A DNA stretch of 64,000 nucleotides from Clostridia bacterium (GCA_017464305.1 JAFUDS010000024.1:1-64000); one strand, 5' to 3'. Positions 8,103-17,379 are shown, counted from the first letter of the stretch. A program made the numbers and translations. Notes: generated from the sequence alone by a model not told the origin.

Positions 8103-9560
8103 TTACTGAGCCATCCATTCCGCCAGCTGACGCTGATTTTCTTCGATGATCCGATTGATGCCCGCCTTGACGAGCTGATCATTGAAGGTAGCCAGCGCAG
8201 CGTCCACATCGGTCACCATACCACATTCCAGGGCAGGAGCATACTGGGCGATCACAGCGTTCACAGCAGCCACTTCCGTAGCAACATTTTCGCTATTGAA
8301 GGAATAACCCAGGGTCAGGGAGTTGAGGGCGTTGTCATTGAAGGCTGCCAGCTCAGCATAGAAATCAGCCGTAGCGGGCTCCCACTGATAGACCTTCATC
8401 TGATCGCCAAAGCGGCTGAAAATGCGGTCATAGCCGGGAGCGGAAGGATCAACACCATCGGCATATGTAATCACGCCTTCATCCACTAATTTGTAGTTCA
8501 AGCCTTCGATGCCGTTGGACAGCAGGTTGGCAACATCGGCGTTAGCAAACATCAGGTTCAGGAATTCCATGGCTTTTTGGGGATTCTTGCAGCTGACGGG
8601 GATGCCCCACATGCGCTCCTGCAGGCCGCTGGTAGAACTTACAGCCTTGGTAATTTCCACCATGCCGATGGGGAAGGTGTAGTTACCCTGCTGCGTAGGC
8701 GCTTCCAGGGGAGAATAGTTGGTGGTCATACCGAACATCTGTCCCGCTGCTATGCGTTCCTTGTTGAGTACGCCGCTGGTCATGGAATCAGAGGGAACGA
8801 AGCCTTTTTCTACCCATTCCTTGTGGCGCAGCACATAAGCCTTGTATTCTTCGGTAGCATACATGTTTACAATTTCGGTATTTTCATACTGATTCAGTGT
8901 CACACCATAAGCATACACATTGGAACCATAGGTTTCCAGATTGTAGTCATACAGCGCGTTTGATGTTTCGCCTGTACCGAAAGAAGTACCAAAAACTTCG
9001 GGCTTCTTTTCCTTGATGGTAGCGTAGATATTCGCGAGTTCTTCTACGGTCACGGGATTAGGGACGGTGATACCAAGCTCATCGGCCATTTCCTTATTGT
9101 AGATGAAGCCACCAGACTGGGCAGTGTAAGCATCGGCGGGGACAGCGTACAAAACGCCGCTGAGCTTGCCAGCATTCAGCTGATCACCAAAAAGCGCCTG
9201 AATGTCCGGGCCGTAGTTAGCTACCAGTTCATCCAAAGGGAGCAACATGCCATCAGTAGCCATGTTCACCATGGGTAGCGTCAGGCCAGCCATGACTAGA
9301 TCTGCCTTTTCACCGCCAGCAATCATCATGCTGATCTTCTGGGCGTGCTGAGGAATGCCAACATTCAGGATCTTCACAGTCACATTGATCGCAGGAATGG
9401 TAATGGCATTGATGGCTTCCTCAATGGCGGGAATATCTTCATATTCAGCGCCAAAGGTGACAGTTTCAATGATCACCTCATAGGGGTCTTCCGCATGGGC
9501 CACAGCCACCAGACTGAGCACCATCGTCAGGGTAAGAAACATAGACAGCAGTTTTTTCAT
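8103..9560 (-). CDS. Extracellular sugar-binding protein of a Lpl-type ABC importer
   Basis: 485 residues from an ATG at 9560 with AAAGGAAGG five bases upstream; an earlier in-frame ATG at 9614 lacks a ribosome site and would bury the signal peptide. The signal peptide is MKKLLSMFLTLTMVLSLVAV followed by AHA|EDP. There is no lipobox cysteine. The overall plan (MMIAGGEKADLVMAG, then MLLPLDELVANYGPDI) matches LplA-like solute-binding proteins. First gene of the importer operon and next to the YesM/YesN-like pair, which fits sensing and uptake of the same oligosaccharide. Confidence 0.9.
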   Translation of the reverse strand: MKKLLSMFLTLTMVLSLVAVAHAEDPYEVIIETVTFGAEYEDIPAIEEAINAITIPAINVTVKILNVGIPQHAQKISMMIAGGEKADLVMAGLTLPMVNMATDGMLLPLDELVANYGPDIQALFGDQLNAGKLSGVLYAVPADAYTAQSGGFIYNKEMADELGITVPNPVTVEELANIYATIKEKKPEVFGTSFGTGETSNALYDYNLETYGSNVYAYGVTLNQYENTEIVNMYATEEYKAYVLRHKEWVEKGFVPSDSMTSGVLNKERIAAGQMFGMTTNYSPLEAPTQQGNYTFPIGMVEITKAVSSTSGLQERMWGIPVSCKNPQKAMEFLNLMFANADVANLLSNGIEGLNYKLVDEGVITYADGVDPSAPGYDRIFSRFGDQMKVYQWEPATADFYAELAAFNDNALNSLTLGYSFNSENVATEVAAVNAVIAQYAPALECGMVTDVDAALATFNDQLVKAGINRIIEENQRQLAEWMAQ

Positions 9561-9596
9561 AGTTACCTTCCTTTCTCGTGTTGGATTGGTAGCTAT

Positions 9597-9659
9597 ATAA
9601 TACTGTTTTTCCATCTAGAGATATAGAAGAATAATGACCGCAAATCTTCCATTTATGAC
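9597..9659 (-). promoter_or_regulatory. Importer promoter with two GTCAT direct repeats 21 bp apart
   Basis: On the minus strand GTCAT occurs at 9659-9655 and again at 9638-9634, exactly 21 bp (two helical turns) apart. They lie upstream of a -10-like TATTAT (9597-9602) whose -35 region is poor (TATATC). This is the layout of an activator-dependent promoter. The same pentamer at the same spacing occurs in the kinase/regulator intergenic region, so the YesN-like regulator is the likely ligand. The distal repeat overlaps the last codons of the kinase gene. Confidence 0.5.
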
Positions 9660-11302
9660 TTTTCATGTTTCCGGAGCCGTCCCATCTCCGGCAGATAGAT
9701 ATCTACCTGAGCGCCTCCTTGAGGAGCATTGCTGAAAACCAGATCGGTTCCTTCTTCATAGATCAAATCGATGCGCTCAATGGTATTTTGAATACCCAAG
9801 CCCAAGCCTTCCTGCTTTTGCCGCGTCTGCTGAAATGTCCAAATCTTTTCAAGCACTTCTTGAGGATAGCCTGTACCGGAGTCATGAATCTGGATATGGA
9901 TACGCTCGTCATTTTCTTTTTCAATGCTGACCTCAACCTGATTTTGTTCCCCAATGGTTAAGGAATGCTTGATCGCGTTCTCCGCAAAGGTTTGAATCAC
10001 AATGGGTGGAATAAGCGCTTCTAGCAATTCCTCAGGACAGTAGATATGATAATCAAAATTGTCGGGGTAGCGAATCTGCTGTAACTGGAAATAATTTTTC
10101 ACATGTTCCAATTCTGCCTCTACCGGAACCAAAGGATCACTCACATGGGCAATATACCGGAAATACCGAGAAAGACACTGAATGGTTTTTTGCATAAGCT
10201 TGTACTGAGAGGGCTCCATGGAATAGATTAGGTTGAGGGTATTGAGTACAAAATGCGGCTGCATTTGCTGGGTCAGATATTGTATCCTTGTTTTTTCATT
10301 TTCCAGTCTGGTTTCGTAAATTTGTTTATTAGTAGAATCGATTCTTTCGACGGAACGATTGAACTGCTTATTCAGTTGGTCAAATTCGCTGGATGTGGAC
10401 TTTTCTGGAATACGATATTTTGTATTTCCGTGTTCAATTTCCCGAATAGCCTTTATCAATTCGCCCAAAGGCTGGATAACCAGCTTGCGAAGTACAAACC
10501 AGCTGATGGGCAGGATAAGCAGCATTGCATAGGATAGCATCTGCAATAGCTTGATGCTCTTAGGAAGCATGGTTTCCATTTTAGGCAATGTCTGCCGCAA
10601 TGAGAACCCTGTTGTATCCAGCGAAATATCCATTGATTCTATATCCTGCGGTGAATCTGAAAGAACAATACTGAAGGAACGATTGCCATTTTCTTCGTTT
10701 AACCCGAGAGAGCGCCAAATCTTGTCAATCCCAATCCATACGCCATAGCATAAATCTCTGCGCACAGTATTATACAGCAGCATCTCTCCCATCGGAGTAT
10801 CGATCATCTGCCAGCCACCCATTTGCCGGAAAGGTGCTTCAACGCTGGAACCATCTCCGCGAATTTCCCCAGAAAACCATTGGTTATCCTGAAATCGATC
10901 CCCTTTATAAATGAATAAATCCGCTTCTCTGCCATATACATAGTAACCTGTGATCATGGGGTACTGAATCTGCCAGTTACGCAATGCGGTGTTGATTTCT
11001 GTCTGACAGCGTACTGCTTCGTATTGTCTCTCATCGTGAAGCGCTGCATAGTTGGTGCCAATATCTGCCAAATAGGAAGCGCCCATATTCGTTATGCGGA
11101 TCTGTGCCTGATTCATTTGGCGAGCAATCTCCTCCGCATACATTTCTTGAATTTGTTTGTATTCCTGAACAATACTATCCGCTGCAGTAACGGATAACCG
11201 GTTTGTACTGTATATGGTGAAAATGTTTAGAGCCAGCATTCCCAGCATAATGGTGGACAGCAGCCGCAGCGCCAGAGAATACCGGCGATGATTTTTCTCC
11301 AT
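9653..11302 (-). CDS. YesM-like sensor histidine kinase
   Basis: 549 residues from an ATG at 11302, preceded by AAGGAGG; a longer open frame upstream has no ribosome site. Two membrane helices (about 10-35 and 260-280) bracket an extracellular sensor domain. Then come a HAMP-like segment and the His_kinase domain with QMQPHFVLNTLNLIYSM (phospho-accepting His), NAIKHSL (N box) and GLGLGIQNTIERI (G box). This is the standard plan of kinases that pair with AraC-type regulators to control carbohydrate operons. It is transcribed divergently from its regulator. The ligand is probably an oligosaccharide, possibly through the binding protein next door; that is inference. Confidence 0.92.
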   Translation of the reverse strand: MEKNHRRYSLALRLLSTIMLGMLALNIFTIYSTNRLSVTAADSIVQEYKQIQEMYAEEIARQMNQAQIRITNMGASYLADIGTNYAALHDERQYEAVRCQTEINTALRNWQIQYPMITGYYVYGREADLFIYKGDRFQDNQWFSGEIRGDGSSVEAPFRQMGGWQMIDTPMGEMLLYNTVRRDLCYGVWIGIDKIWRSLGLNEENGNRSFSIVLSDSPQDIESMDISLDTTGFSLRQTLPKMETMLPKSIKLLQMLSYAMLLILPISWFVLRKLVIQPLGELIKAIREIEHGNTKYRIPEKSTSSEFDQLNKQFNRSVERIDSTNKQIYETRLENEKTRIQYLTQQMQPHFVLNTLNLIYSMEPSQYKLMQKTIQCLSRYFRYIAHVSDPLVPVEAELEHVKNYFQLQQIRYPDNFDYHIYCPEELLEALIPPIVIQTFAENAIKHSLTIGEQNQVEVSIEKENDERIHIQIHDSGTGYPQEVLEKIWTFQQTRQKQEGLGLGIQNTIERIDLIYEEGTDLVFSNAPQGGAQVDIYLPEMGRLRKHEKS

Positions 11303-11329
11303 ACGAACGCCTCCTTCTTCACGATTTTT

Positions 11330-11358
11330 ATCTTGAATCATTCTGTAATGCTTGTCAA
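11330..11358 (-). promoter_or_regulatory. Kinase gene promoter
   Basis: Minus-strand -35 TTGACA (11353-11358) is perfect; at 17 bp a weak -10 CAAGAT (11330-11335) follows. The perfect -35 with poor -10 suggests regulated expression. The direct repeats begin 5 bp upstream. Confidence 0.45.
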
Positions 11359-11363
11359 GGAAT

Positions 11364-11394
11364 ATGTCATGATCCTGCGAAAACATGTCATGAT
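11364..11394 (+). promoter_or_regulatory. Direct repeats ATGTCATGAT x2, probable AraC-type regulator site
   Basis: ATGTCATGAT occurs at 11364-11373 and 11385-11394, identical and 21 bp apart, between the divergent kinase and regulator promoters. AraC-family dimers bind such helically phased direct repeats. The core GTCAT recurs at the same spacing ahead of the binding-protein gene (9634-9659). Confidence 0.6.
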
Positions 11395-11429
11395 TGTGCA
11401 ATTCTTCAGCGTCAATCGAAAAGAAAATG

Positions 11430-11438
11430 TGCTATAAT
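11430..11438 (+). promoter_or_regulatory. Extended -10 of the response-regulator gene
   Basis: TGCTATAAT is a consensus extended -10 element; no convincing -35 lies 17 bp upstream. The start codon is about 90 bases downstream. Confidence 0.6.
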
Positions 11439-11526
11439 AGCTAAGAATATACTCGGTATTACCTTGAACGCGACCCCGATAAATATATACCTTGAATGGT
11501 ACAGAACGTGTGAAAGGAGGATCGCC

Positions 11527-12294
11527 ATGAATGTACTGATCGTTGACGACGAAGCCTATGCCGTCAATGCGTTAGCGACACGTATCGAATGGGAGAAGTT
11601 TGGATTTACAGCGCCTCATACCGCCCGTTCTATGGCGCAAGCACAGGCAGTGTTTCTGGATCAACCTGTCGATTTGATGCTTTGTGATATCGAAATGCCT
11701 CAAGGCTCCGGCCTGGATTTATTTGAATGGGTAAAATCTTATTATCCCAAAACAGAATGCATATTCGTCACTTGCCATGACGAATATTCTTATCTGCGCG
11801 CTGCCATGCAGCTGGGCAGCTGTGACTATATCTTGAAACCTGTCGATTATGATCAGTTGAATGAAACTCTGGAAGAGATCGTAAAGCGCCTTTCCAGTCG
11901 TCAAAAGCAAATCACCGTTGCGGAAAAAGATAAACTCAAGCCCCTTGCAGGAGAAACTGTTACTTCAACAAATCCGTATATAGATCAGATCATTTCCTAT
12001 ATTACTGATCACTTGACAGAGCCAATTGCCATTGCGGATATCGCGGATGTGCTGCATCTGAATGCACAATATGTCATGCGCATATTCAAAAAGGAAGTAG
12101 GCTGCCCTATTTTGCAATACATCATCGCGAAAAGAATTGCTTTGGCTGTACGGTATCTGGAGGAAACCAGCATTTCGGTGGCGGATGTGGCGATCTTATG
12201 CGGCTTTGATAATTATTCCTATTTTATTCGTATCTTCAAGCGCTATACCAATGAAACACCCATTGTATATAGAAAGAATGCCAAAAAAACATAA
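11527..12294 (+). CDS. YesN-like response regulator, AraC-type DNA-binding domain
   Basis: 255 residues from an ATG at 11527 with AAAGGAGGA just upstream. Residues 1-120 form a receiver domain: acidic pair VDDE (7-9), phospho-acceptor Asp54 in LMLCDIEMP, and the conserved Lys in YILKPVD. Residues 155-255 form two AraC-type helix-turn-helix motifs (IAIADIADVLHLNAQYVMRI, then ISVADVAILCGFDNYSYF). The linker between them is shorter than in many YesN proteins. It is the expected partner of the divergent YesM-like kinase. It probably activates the importer operon, and possibly the downstream hydrolase, through the GTCAT direct repeats. Confidence 0.93.
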   Translation: MNVLIVDDEAYAVNALATRIEWEKFGFTAPHTARSMAQAQAVFLDQPVDLMLCDIEMPQGSGLDLFEWVKSYYPKTECIFVTCHDEYSYLRAAMQLGSCDYILKPVDYDQLNETLEEIVKRLSSRQKQITVAEKDKLKPLAGETVTSTNPYIDQIISYITDHLTEPIAIADIADVLHLNAQYVMRIFKKEVGCPILQYIIAKRIALAVRYLEETSISVADVAILCGFDNYSYFIRIFKRYTNETPIVYRKNAKKT

Positions 12295-12358
12295 AATGGC
12301 TTTTGATTTTTACCTTGCTTACACTGCATGTGGGGTTTTCTTTTTTTGAATACAAAAG

Positions 12359-12428
12359 TCACAATCGTGTGATTTTGAATCATAAAACTTCTATATTTTG
12401 TCGTCAGGTATTGATATCATACTATCAA
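12359..12428 (+). promoter_or_regulatory. Inverted repeats upstream of the secreted hydrolase gene
   Basis: TCACA-ATCG-TGTGA (12359-12372) and TTGATA-TCATAC-TATCAA (12411-12428) are both perfect inverted repeats in the 229-base gap after the regulator gene. A weak pair GTCACAAT/ATCATAAA, 21 bp apart at 12358 and 12379, resembles the regulator sites. CATACT (12418-12423) could serve as a -10. Operator function is inferred from symmetry only. Confidence 0.4.
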
Positions 12429-12523
12429 CCAAACGATTCATGGTTTTTAGGGCAAGGGGAGATGGCCATCACCTTTGACCATGCAAAATGAATTCGTTTG
12501 AAATCTATGAGGAGGGTCTACCG

Positions 12524-13939
12524 ATGAAAAACACCTTAACAAAGATCTTGGCATTCATGATAGCTGCTATAATGCTCATGGGCATATGCAGCTTTGCCTT
12601 CGCAGAAGCTGATGCCATCAATGATGTCCCCTACAAGACCGTAGAACTGGATGAATCTGATCCCAACTACTACAAAGAACTCCGTGCTGCTGAAATATAC
12701 AATTATAAGAATATTCGCAGCTATCCTACCCTGTTTGAAAAAAACAGCTGGGATGAATATCAGGGCGCTGCCAATCTTCTGGACAAAACGAACCCTGATG
12801 AAGCCAATGAAGCAGATCTGGCTACTGTCAAGGATGCGCTGAAGGCGCGTGAAGCTTTGATCCAGGTGATTCCCTTTGACAAAGAGGTTTACTACATCTG
12901 GGGCGACTATGCTCCCGTAACGACCGAAGAGCATGTATGGGATGAATCCAAGTGGGACAACGAAGATTTCCGGCCTTTCCTGATTCCCTATCTGGTGGAA
13001 GACCAGAGTCAGGCGAAGGGCACCCTGATTATCGTGTCTGGCGGAGGCTACACAACTCGCAGCAACGCTGGTGAAGGCTACCTGGTTTGCCCCGCTTTTG
13101 TGGAGCGTGGATACAACTGCTTCCTGCTACAGCGCCGTGTAGACCCCTACACCCGTGAAGATACGGGTGTTGATCTGCAGCGTGCAATCCGCTGGGTGCG
13201 GTATCATGCCGAAGAATTTGGCTTGGGCGGTATGGATGTAATTGGCGCAGCCGGCTTCTCCGGCGGTGGCGGCACCATTCGTGAACAGGTTTCTAAGTTC
13301 TATGGCGATATTACTCCTGATCAGTTTGACTCTAAGTATGTGCCTGATGCAATTGATGCTGTCAACGGCGATCTGGATGTCGCCATGATCATCTACTCCG
13401 GTGGCCCCATTGAAACCGAGAATCCCAATTTGCCGCATTTCTTCATTGCCATTGGCGAAGATGACTTCATGGGAACTGATGGTTCGATTGATATGTTCAA
13501 CCAGATGAAAGCGGTTCGCGGCAACAACCCTGAATTGCATATTTACAGCCAAAACGGTCACGGCTTTGGCCCCGGCGTTGAAGGCACAAGCTCCACCCTG
13601 TGGATTCCTTCTGCTGATCTGTTCATGCAGAAAGTGATGGGAAAGGCCGAAACCACCCCCGATGGCGAAATTCCTGAAAAATACACAAAGTATCAAAAGG
13701 TTGTTTACAGCGGGCTTCCCGTGGGTGATGTAGATGCATATGTGTATATGGATGCTGCTAACACCAATATTTATATTACCCTTGTTGCTTTCAACGACAC
13801 CCAGATTCTGGAAGGCATGCTTCAGGGTGATCACATCATCCTGACCTATGATAAGTTTGGATATCTTGGCCGTAACAATGACCAGAACAATATCTACGCA
13901 CTGTGTGATTCCAATGCTTGGCTGCCTGTGGAACGCTAA
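12524..13939 (+). CDS. Secreted alpha/beta hydrolase (esterase-like)
   Basis: 471 residues from an ATG at 12524 with GGAGGG upstream. A signal peptide (to about residue 28, SFAFAEA) marks it for export. The alpha/beta hydrolase core runs from about 165 to 375: oxyanion segment IIVSGGGYTTRS, nucleophile elbow GFSGGGG (Ser near 245), acid loop AIGEDDFMG (near 311) and catalytic His in NGHGFGPG (near 346). The N-terminal 130 residues and a C-terminal segment are extra and unrecognised. The plan resembles BD-FAE/acetyl-xylan-esterase-type enzymes, which would fit the GH43 neighbour, but ester specificity is a guess. It is followed by a strong terminator. Confidence 0.75.
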   Translation: MKNTLTKILAFMIAAIMLMGICSFAFAEADAINDVPYKTVELDESDPNYYKELRAAEIYNYKNIRSYPTLFEKNSWDEYQGAANLLDKTNPDEANEADLATVKDALKAREALIQVIPFDKEVYYIWGDYAPVTTEEHVWDESKWDNEDFRPFLIPYLVEDQSQAKGTLIIVSGGGYTTRSNAGEGYLVCPAFVERGYNCFLLQRRVDPYTREDTGVDLQRAIRWVRYHAEEFGLGGMDVIGAAGFSGGGGTIREQVSKFYGDITPDQFDSKYVPDAIDAVNGDLDVAMIIYSGGPIETENPNLPHFFIAIGEDDFMGTDGSIDMFNQMKAVRGNNPELHIYSQNGHGFGPGVEGTSSTLWIPSADLFMQKVMGKAETTPDGEIPEKYTKYQKVVYSGLPVGDVDAYVYMDAANTNIYITLVAFNDTQILEGMLQGDHIILTYDKFGYLGRNNDQNNIYALCDSNAWLPVER

Positions 13940-13970
13940 TCTCATCGAATAGTAACCGCATAAGGCTCTC

Positions 13971-14008
13971 AGCTGCCGCTCCTCATGGAGCGGCAGTCTT
14001 TATTTTTG
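13971..14008 (+). terminator. Terminator of the secreted hydrolase gene
   Basis: A perfect 10-bp stem CTGCCGCTCC/GGAGCGGCAG with TCAT loop is followed by TCTTTATTTTT. Confidence 0.9.
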
Positions 14009-14036
14009 AATCGGTTTTTTTTATTTGAATTTCTTC

Positions 14037-14064
14037 TTGACATTCCCGGAAAAGTCAGTATAAT
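14037..14064 (+). promoter_or_regulatory. clpB promoter
   Basis: -35 TTGACA (14037-14042) and -10 TATAAT (14059-14064), both consensus, are 16 bp apart and 53 bases ahead of the start codon. Confidence 0.85.
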
Positions 14065-14073
14065 ATCCTTGAA

Positions 14074-14090
14074 GGTCAAAGATAGTCAAA
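14074..14090 (+). promoter_or_regulatory. CtsR heat-shock operator
   Basis: GGTCAAA-GAT-AGTCAAA matches the CtsR direct repeat (RGTCAAA-NAN-RGTCAAA) exactly. It lies 9 bases downstream of the -10, where a bound repressor would block transcription. CtsR is known to repress clp genes in Bacillota until heat or protein stress. No ctsR gene is in the window, so the repressor must be encoded elsewhere. Confidence 0.88.
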
Positions 14091-14116
14091 TATTGATCTT
14101 CAAGGAGGACTTGCCT

Positions 14117-16714
14117 ATGGATATGAATCAATTTACGCAAAAGACGGTCTCCGCCCTGCAGCGGGCGCAGTCCATCGCCGTGGAATATCAACATATGCAG
14201 GTGGATCAGGAGCATCTGATGCTCGCTCTGACGGAGGAGGATCAGGAGCTGATCCCTCAGCTGCTGGCCAAATGCGGCATCAGCCTGCAATCCCTGCGGG
14301 CCGGACTGCAAGACGCCATCGGCCGCATTCCCCGGGTGTCCGGCAGTGGCCGGGAGCCTGGCAAGGTGTATATCGCGCCGGAGCTGGAAAAGGCCCTGCT
14401 GGAGGCGGAGAAGCTGGCCGGCCAAATGAAGGATGAATACCTGTCCGTGGAGCACGTATGGATGGGGATCTGTGCCAAGCCCAATGGCAATGTGCAAAAG
14501 CTGCTCAAGGGCCTGGGATATCGGCCGGAGGATTTTCTGAAGGCTCTGAGCGATGTTCGCGGCGCCACCCGGGTCACCTCTGACAACCCTGAGGAGACCT
14601 ACGATGCATTAAAGAAATACGGCTCCGATCTGGTGGAGCTGGCCCGGAAGCAGAAGCTGGATCCCGTCATTGGGCGGGACAGCGAAATTCGAAATGTCAT
14701 TCGTATTCTGTCCCGGAAAACCAAGAACAACCCCGTGCTGATCGGTGAGCCCGGCGTCGGGAAAACCGCCATCGCCGAAGGGCTGGCCCAGCGCATTGTC
14801 CGAGGGGATGTGCCCGACAGCCTGAAGGACCGCACCATCTTCTCTCTGGACATGGGCAGCCTGATTGCCGGCGCGAAATTCCGGGGAGAATTTGAGGAGC
14901 GGCTGAAGGCCGTGCTGGCGGAAATCAAAAAGAGCGATGGCCGCATCATCCTGTTTATCGATGAGCTGCACACCATCGTGGGCGCGGGCAAGGCCGATGG
15001 CGCCATGGACGCCGGCAACCTGCTGAAGCCCATGCTGGCTCGAGGGGAGCTGCACTGCATCGGCGCCACCACCCTGAATGAGTATCGCCAGTACATCGAA
15101 AAGGACGCCGCCCTAGAGCGGCGGTTCCAGCCCGTCATGGTTTCGGAGCCCACGGTGGAGGATACCATTGCCATCCTCCGGGGGCTGAAGGATCGCTATG
15201 AGGTTTTCCACGGTGTGAAGATTCAGGACGCCGCTCTGATCGCTGCGGCCACCCTGTCCAATCGGTACATCACGGATCGGTTCCTGCCGGACAAGGCCAT
15301 CGACCTGGTGGATGAAGCCTGCGCCATGATCCGGACGGAGATCGATTCCCTGCCCACCGAGCTGGACGATATCCGCCGCAAAATTATGCAGCTGGAGATC
15401 GAGGAGGCTGCCCTGAAAAAGGACGATGATCAGCTGTCCCAGGCACATCTGGCGGAAGTCCAGAAGGAGCTGGCAGAGCAGCGGGATACCTTCAATTCCA
15501 TGAAGGCCCGCTGGGAGGCGGAAAAAGAGGCCATCGGCAAGGTGACCACCCTGCGGGAGCAAATCGACGCCGTGAACGCTCAAATCGAGCAGGCGGAACG
15601 CAGTTACGATCTAAACAAAGCCGCCGAGCTGAAATATGGCGAGTTGCCCCGGCTGAAGAAGGAATTGGAGCAGGAGGAGGAGATCGCCGAGCAAAGCAAG
15701 GGCGAAAACAGCCTGCTGCGGGATAAGGTGACGGAGGAGGAAATCGCCCGCATCATTGGCCGCTGGACCGGCATCCCCGTCTCCCGGCTGATGGAGGGGG
15801 AACGGGAGAAGCTGCTGCGCCTGGAGGAGACCCTGCATCAGCGGGTCATCGGTCAGGACGAGGCCGTCACCCGGGTTTCTGAAGCCATCCTGCGCAGCCG
15901 CGCGGGCATTCAGGATCCGAATCGGCCCCTGGGCTCCTTCCTATTCCTGGGGCCCACCGGCGTCGGCAAGACGGAGCTGGCCAAAGCCCTGGCTCAGGCC
16001 CTGTTTGACGACGAAAAGAACATGGTGCGGATCGACATGTCCGAATACATGGAGAAATTCAGCGTCTCCCGACTCATCGGCGCGCCTCCCGGATACGTGG
16101 GATACGACGAGGGCGGCCAGCTGACGGAAGCCGTCCGCCGTCACCCCTACTGCGTAGTGTTGTTCGATGAGGTGGAAAAAGCCCATCCAGATGTGTTCAA
16201 TGTGCTGCTGCAGGTGCTGGACGACGGCCGCATCACTGACAGCCAGGGCCGGACGGTGGATTTCAAGAACACTATCCTGATCATGACCAGCAATCTGGGC
16301 AGCGAGTATATCCTGGACGGCATCCAGGGGGACGATATTTCCCCAGAGGCCCGCAGTCAGGTAGATCGCCTGTTGAAGACCCATTTCCGGCCAGAGTTCC
16401 TGAACCGGATCGATGAAATCGTGTATTACAAGCCCCTGACCCGGAAGGAAATCAGCGCCATCGTGGGCCTCATGATCCAGAGCCTGAACGCCCGCATGGC
16501 CGAAAAGCAGCTCCATGTTTCCCTATCGGACCGGGCCATGGAAGCCGTGATTGATCGGGGCTTTGACCCGGTATACGGTGCCCGGCCTCTGAAGCGGTAT
16601 CTGCAAAGCCGGGTGGAGACCCTCCTGGCCCGACACATCATCGCCGGAGACGTAGCTCCGGGATCCACCCTGCAGGTGGATCTAAACGACCAGGGAGAAT
16701 TTTATATCGCCTAA
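14117..16714 (+). CDS. clpB: ATP-dependent disaggregase ClpB (Hsp100)
   Basis: 865 residues from an ATG at 14117 with CAAGGAGGAC upstream; the frame is open 132 bases earlier, but that part spans the promoter. Order: N-domain with two Clp repeats (1-145), first AAA+ module with Walker [15 protein letters not shown] (about 205) and Walker B FIDELHT, coiled-coil middle domain (about 400-530, rich in Glu/Lys/Gln), second AAA+ module with [14 protein letters not shown] (about 610), and a C-terminal D2 domain. The middle domain and the absence of a ClpP-binding loop mark ClpB rather than ClpC. It unfolds aggregated proteins together with DnaK. It stands alone between two strong terminators and carries a CtsR operator. 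Confidence 0.97.
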   Translation: MDMNQFTQKTVSALQRAQSIAVEYQHMQVDQEHLMLALTEEDQELIPQLLAKCGISLQSLRAGLQDAIGRIPRVSGSGREPGKVYIAPELEKALLEAEKLAGQMKDEYLSVEHVWMGICAKPNGNVQKLLKGLGYRPEDFLKALSDVRGATRVTSDNPEETYDALKKYGSDLVELARKQKLDPVIGRDSEIRNVIRILSRKTKNNPVLIGEPGVGKTAIAEGLAQRIVRGDVPDSLKDRTIFSLDMGSLIAGAKFRGEFEERLKAVLAEIKKSDGRIILFIDELHTIVGAGKADGAMDAGNLLKPMLARGELHCIGATTLNEYRQYIEKDAALERRFQPVMVSEPTVEDTIAILRGLKDRYEVFHGVKIQDAALIAAATLSNRYITDRFLPDKAIDLVDEACAMIRTEIDSLPTELDDIRRKIMQLEIEEAALKKDDDQLSQAHLAEVQKELAEQRDTFNSMKARWEAEKEAIGKVTTLREQIDAVNAQIEQAERSYDLNKAAELKYGELPRLKKELEQEEEIAEQSKGENSLLRDKVTEEEIARIIGRWTGIPVSRLMEGEREKLLRLEETLHQRVIGQDEAVTRVSEAILRSRAGIQDPNRPLGSFLFLGPTGVGKTELAKALAQALFDDEKNMVRIDMSEYMEKFSVSRLIGAPPGYVGYDEGGQLTEAVRRHPYCVVLFDEVEKAHPDVFNVLLQVLDDGRITDSQGRTVDFKNTILIMTSNLGSEYILDGIQGDDISPEARSQVDRLLKTHFRPEFLNRIDEIVYYKPLTRKEISAIVGLMIQSLNARMAEKQLHVSLSDRAMEAVIDRGFDPVYGARPLKRYLQSRVETLLARHIIAGDVAPGSTLQVDLNDQGEFYIA

Positions 16715-16718
16715 TTGG

Positions 16719-16752
16719 ATCGCCCCTTCCGGAATACCGGAAGGGGCGACGT
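16719..16752 (+). terminator. clpB terminator
   Basis: A 12-bp perfect stem CGCCCCTTCCGG/CCGGAAGGGGCG (16721-16748), loop AATA, is followed within three bases by GTTTTTTATTTT. Confidence 0.93.
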
Positions 16753-16755
16753 TTT

Positions 16756-17352
16756 TTATTTTCGTGCTTCAATGACCCAGAAGCCTGCGGAGCGGTCCAG
16801 CTTTTCCACGGAAGCATAGAGGGTCTTCAGATATTTGATGGCGCTTTCCGCGCCCTGCTGCTTTCGAATCACCAAATACAGGCTTCCGCCGGGATGCAGG
16901 TGCGCGTGTGCTTCCTCGAACATCCGATAGATGGTTTGCTTGCCCGCCCGGATGGGTGGATTGGTAATCACCGCGTCAAAGCTACTCGCTGCCAGCGCAG
17001 AGAAGCCATCGCTTTCCACACACCGAACCGCGACGCCGTTTCTTTCGGCATTCTTCCGGCTCCATTCCAACGCCCGCAGATTCACATCCGCCAGCGTCAC
17101 CTCGCATTCCGGCCAGGTTGCCTTCACGCTGACCCCAATGGGGCCCCAGCCGCAGCCCAGGTCCAGAATCGCCCCCGTCATCGACTCCGGCAGCGCCTCC
17201 AGCAGCAGGCGCGTGCCCGTGTCCAGTTCCCCCCGGGAGAAGACCCCCGCGTCCGTGATAAAGCGCAGCGCCCGTCCCCGATACTCAAAGGCACATTCCA
17301 CCGGCCGGGATTCACTGCCCGGCTCCCGGGTATAATACTGATCGTTCATCAT
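16756..17352 (-). CDS. Class I SAM-dependent methyltransferase, RsmC-like
   Basis: 198 residues. SAM-binding motif I is ILDLGCGWGPIGVS (about 61-74) and motif IV is NPPIRAGK, typical of enzymes that methylate exocyclic amines of guanine in rRNA. Length and motifs match the single-domain RsmC/YbxB group, whose E. coli relative makes m2G1207 in 16S rRNA. Two adjacent ATG codons (17352, 17349) follow TAAGGGAAAG; either could start. It is last in the long minus-strand run, 27 bases after the pseudouridine synthase gene, pairing two likely rRNA modification enzymes. Confidence 0.85.
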   Translation of the reverse strand: MMNDQYYTREPGSESRPVECAFEYRGRALRFITDAGVFSRGELDTGTRLLLEALPESMTGAILDLGCGWGPIGVSVKATWPECEVTLADVNLRALEWSRKNAERNGVAVRCVESDGFSALAASSFDAVITNPPIRAGKQTIYRMFEEAHAHLHPGGSLYLVIRKQQGAESAIKYLKTLYASVEKLDRSAGFWVIEARK

Positions 17353-17379
17353 TTCTTTCCCTTACTCATCCGCCCTCGC

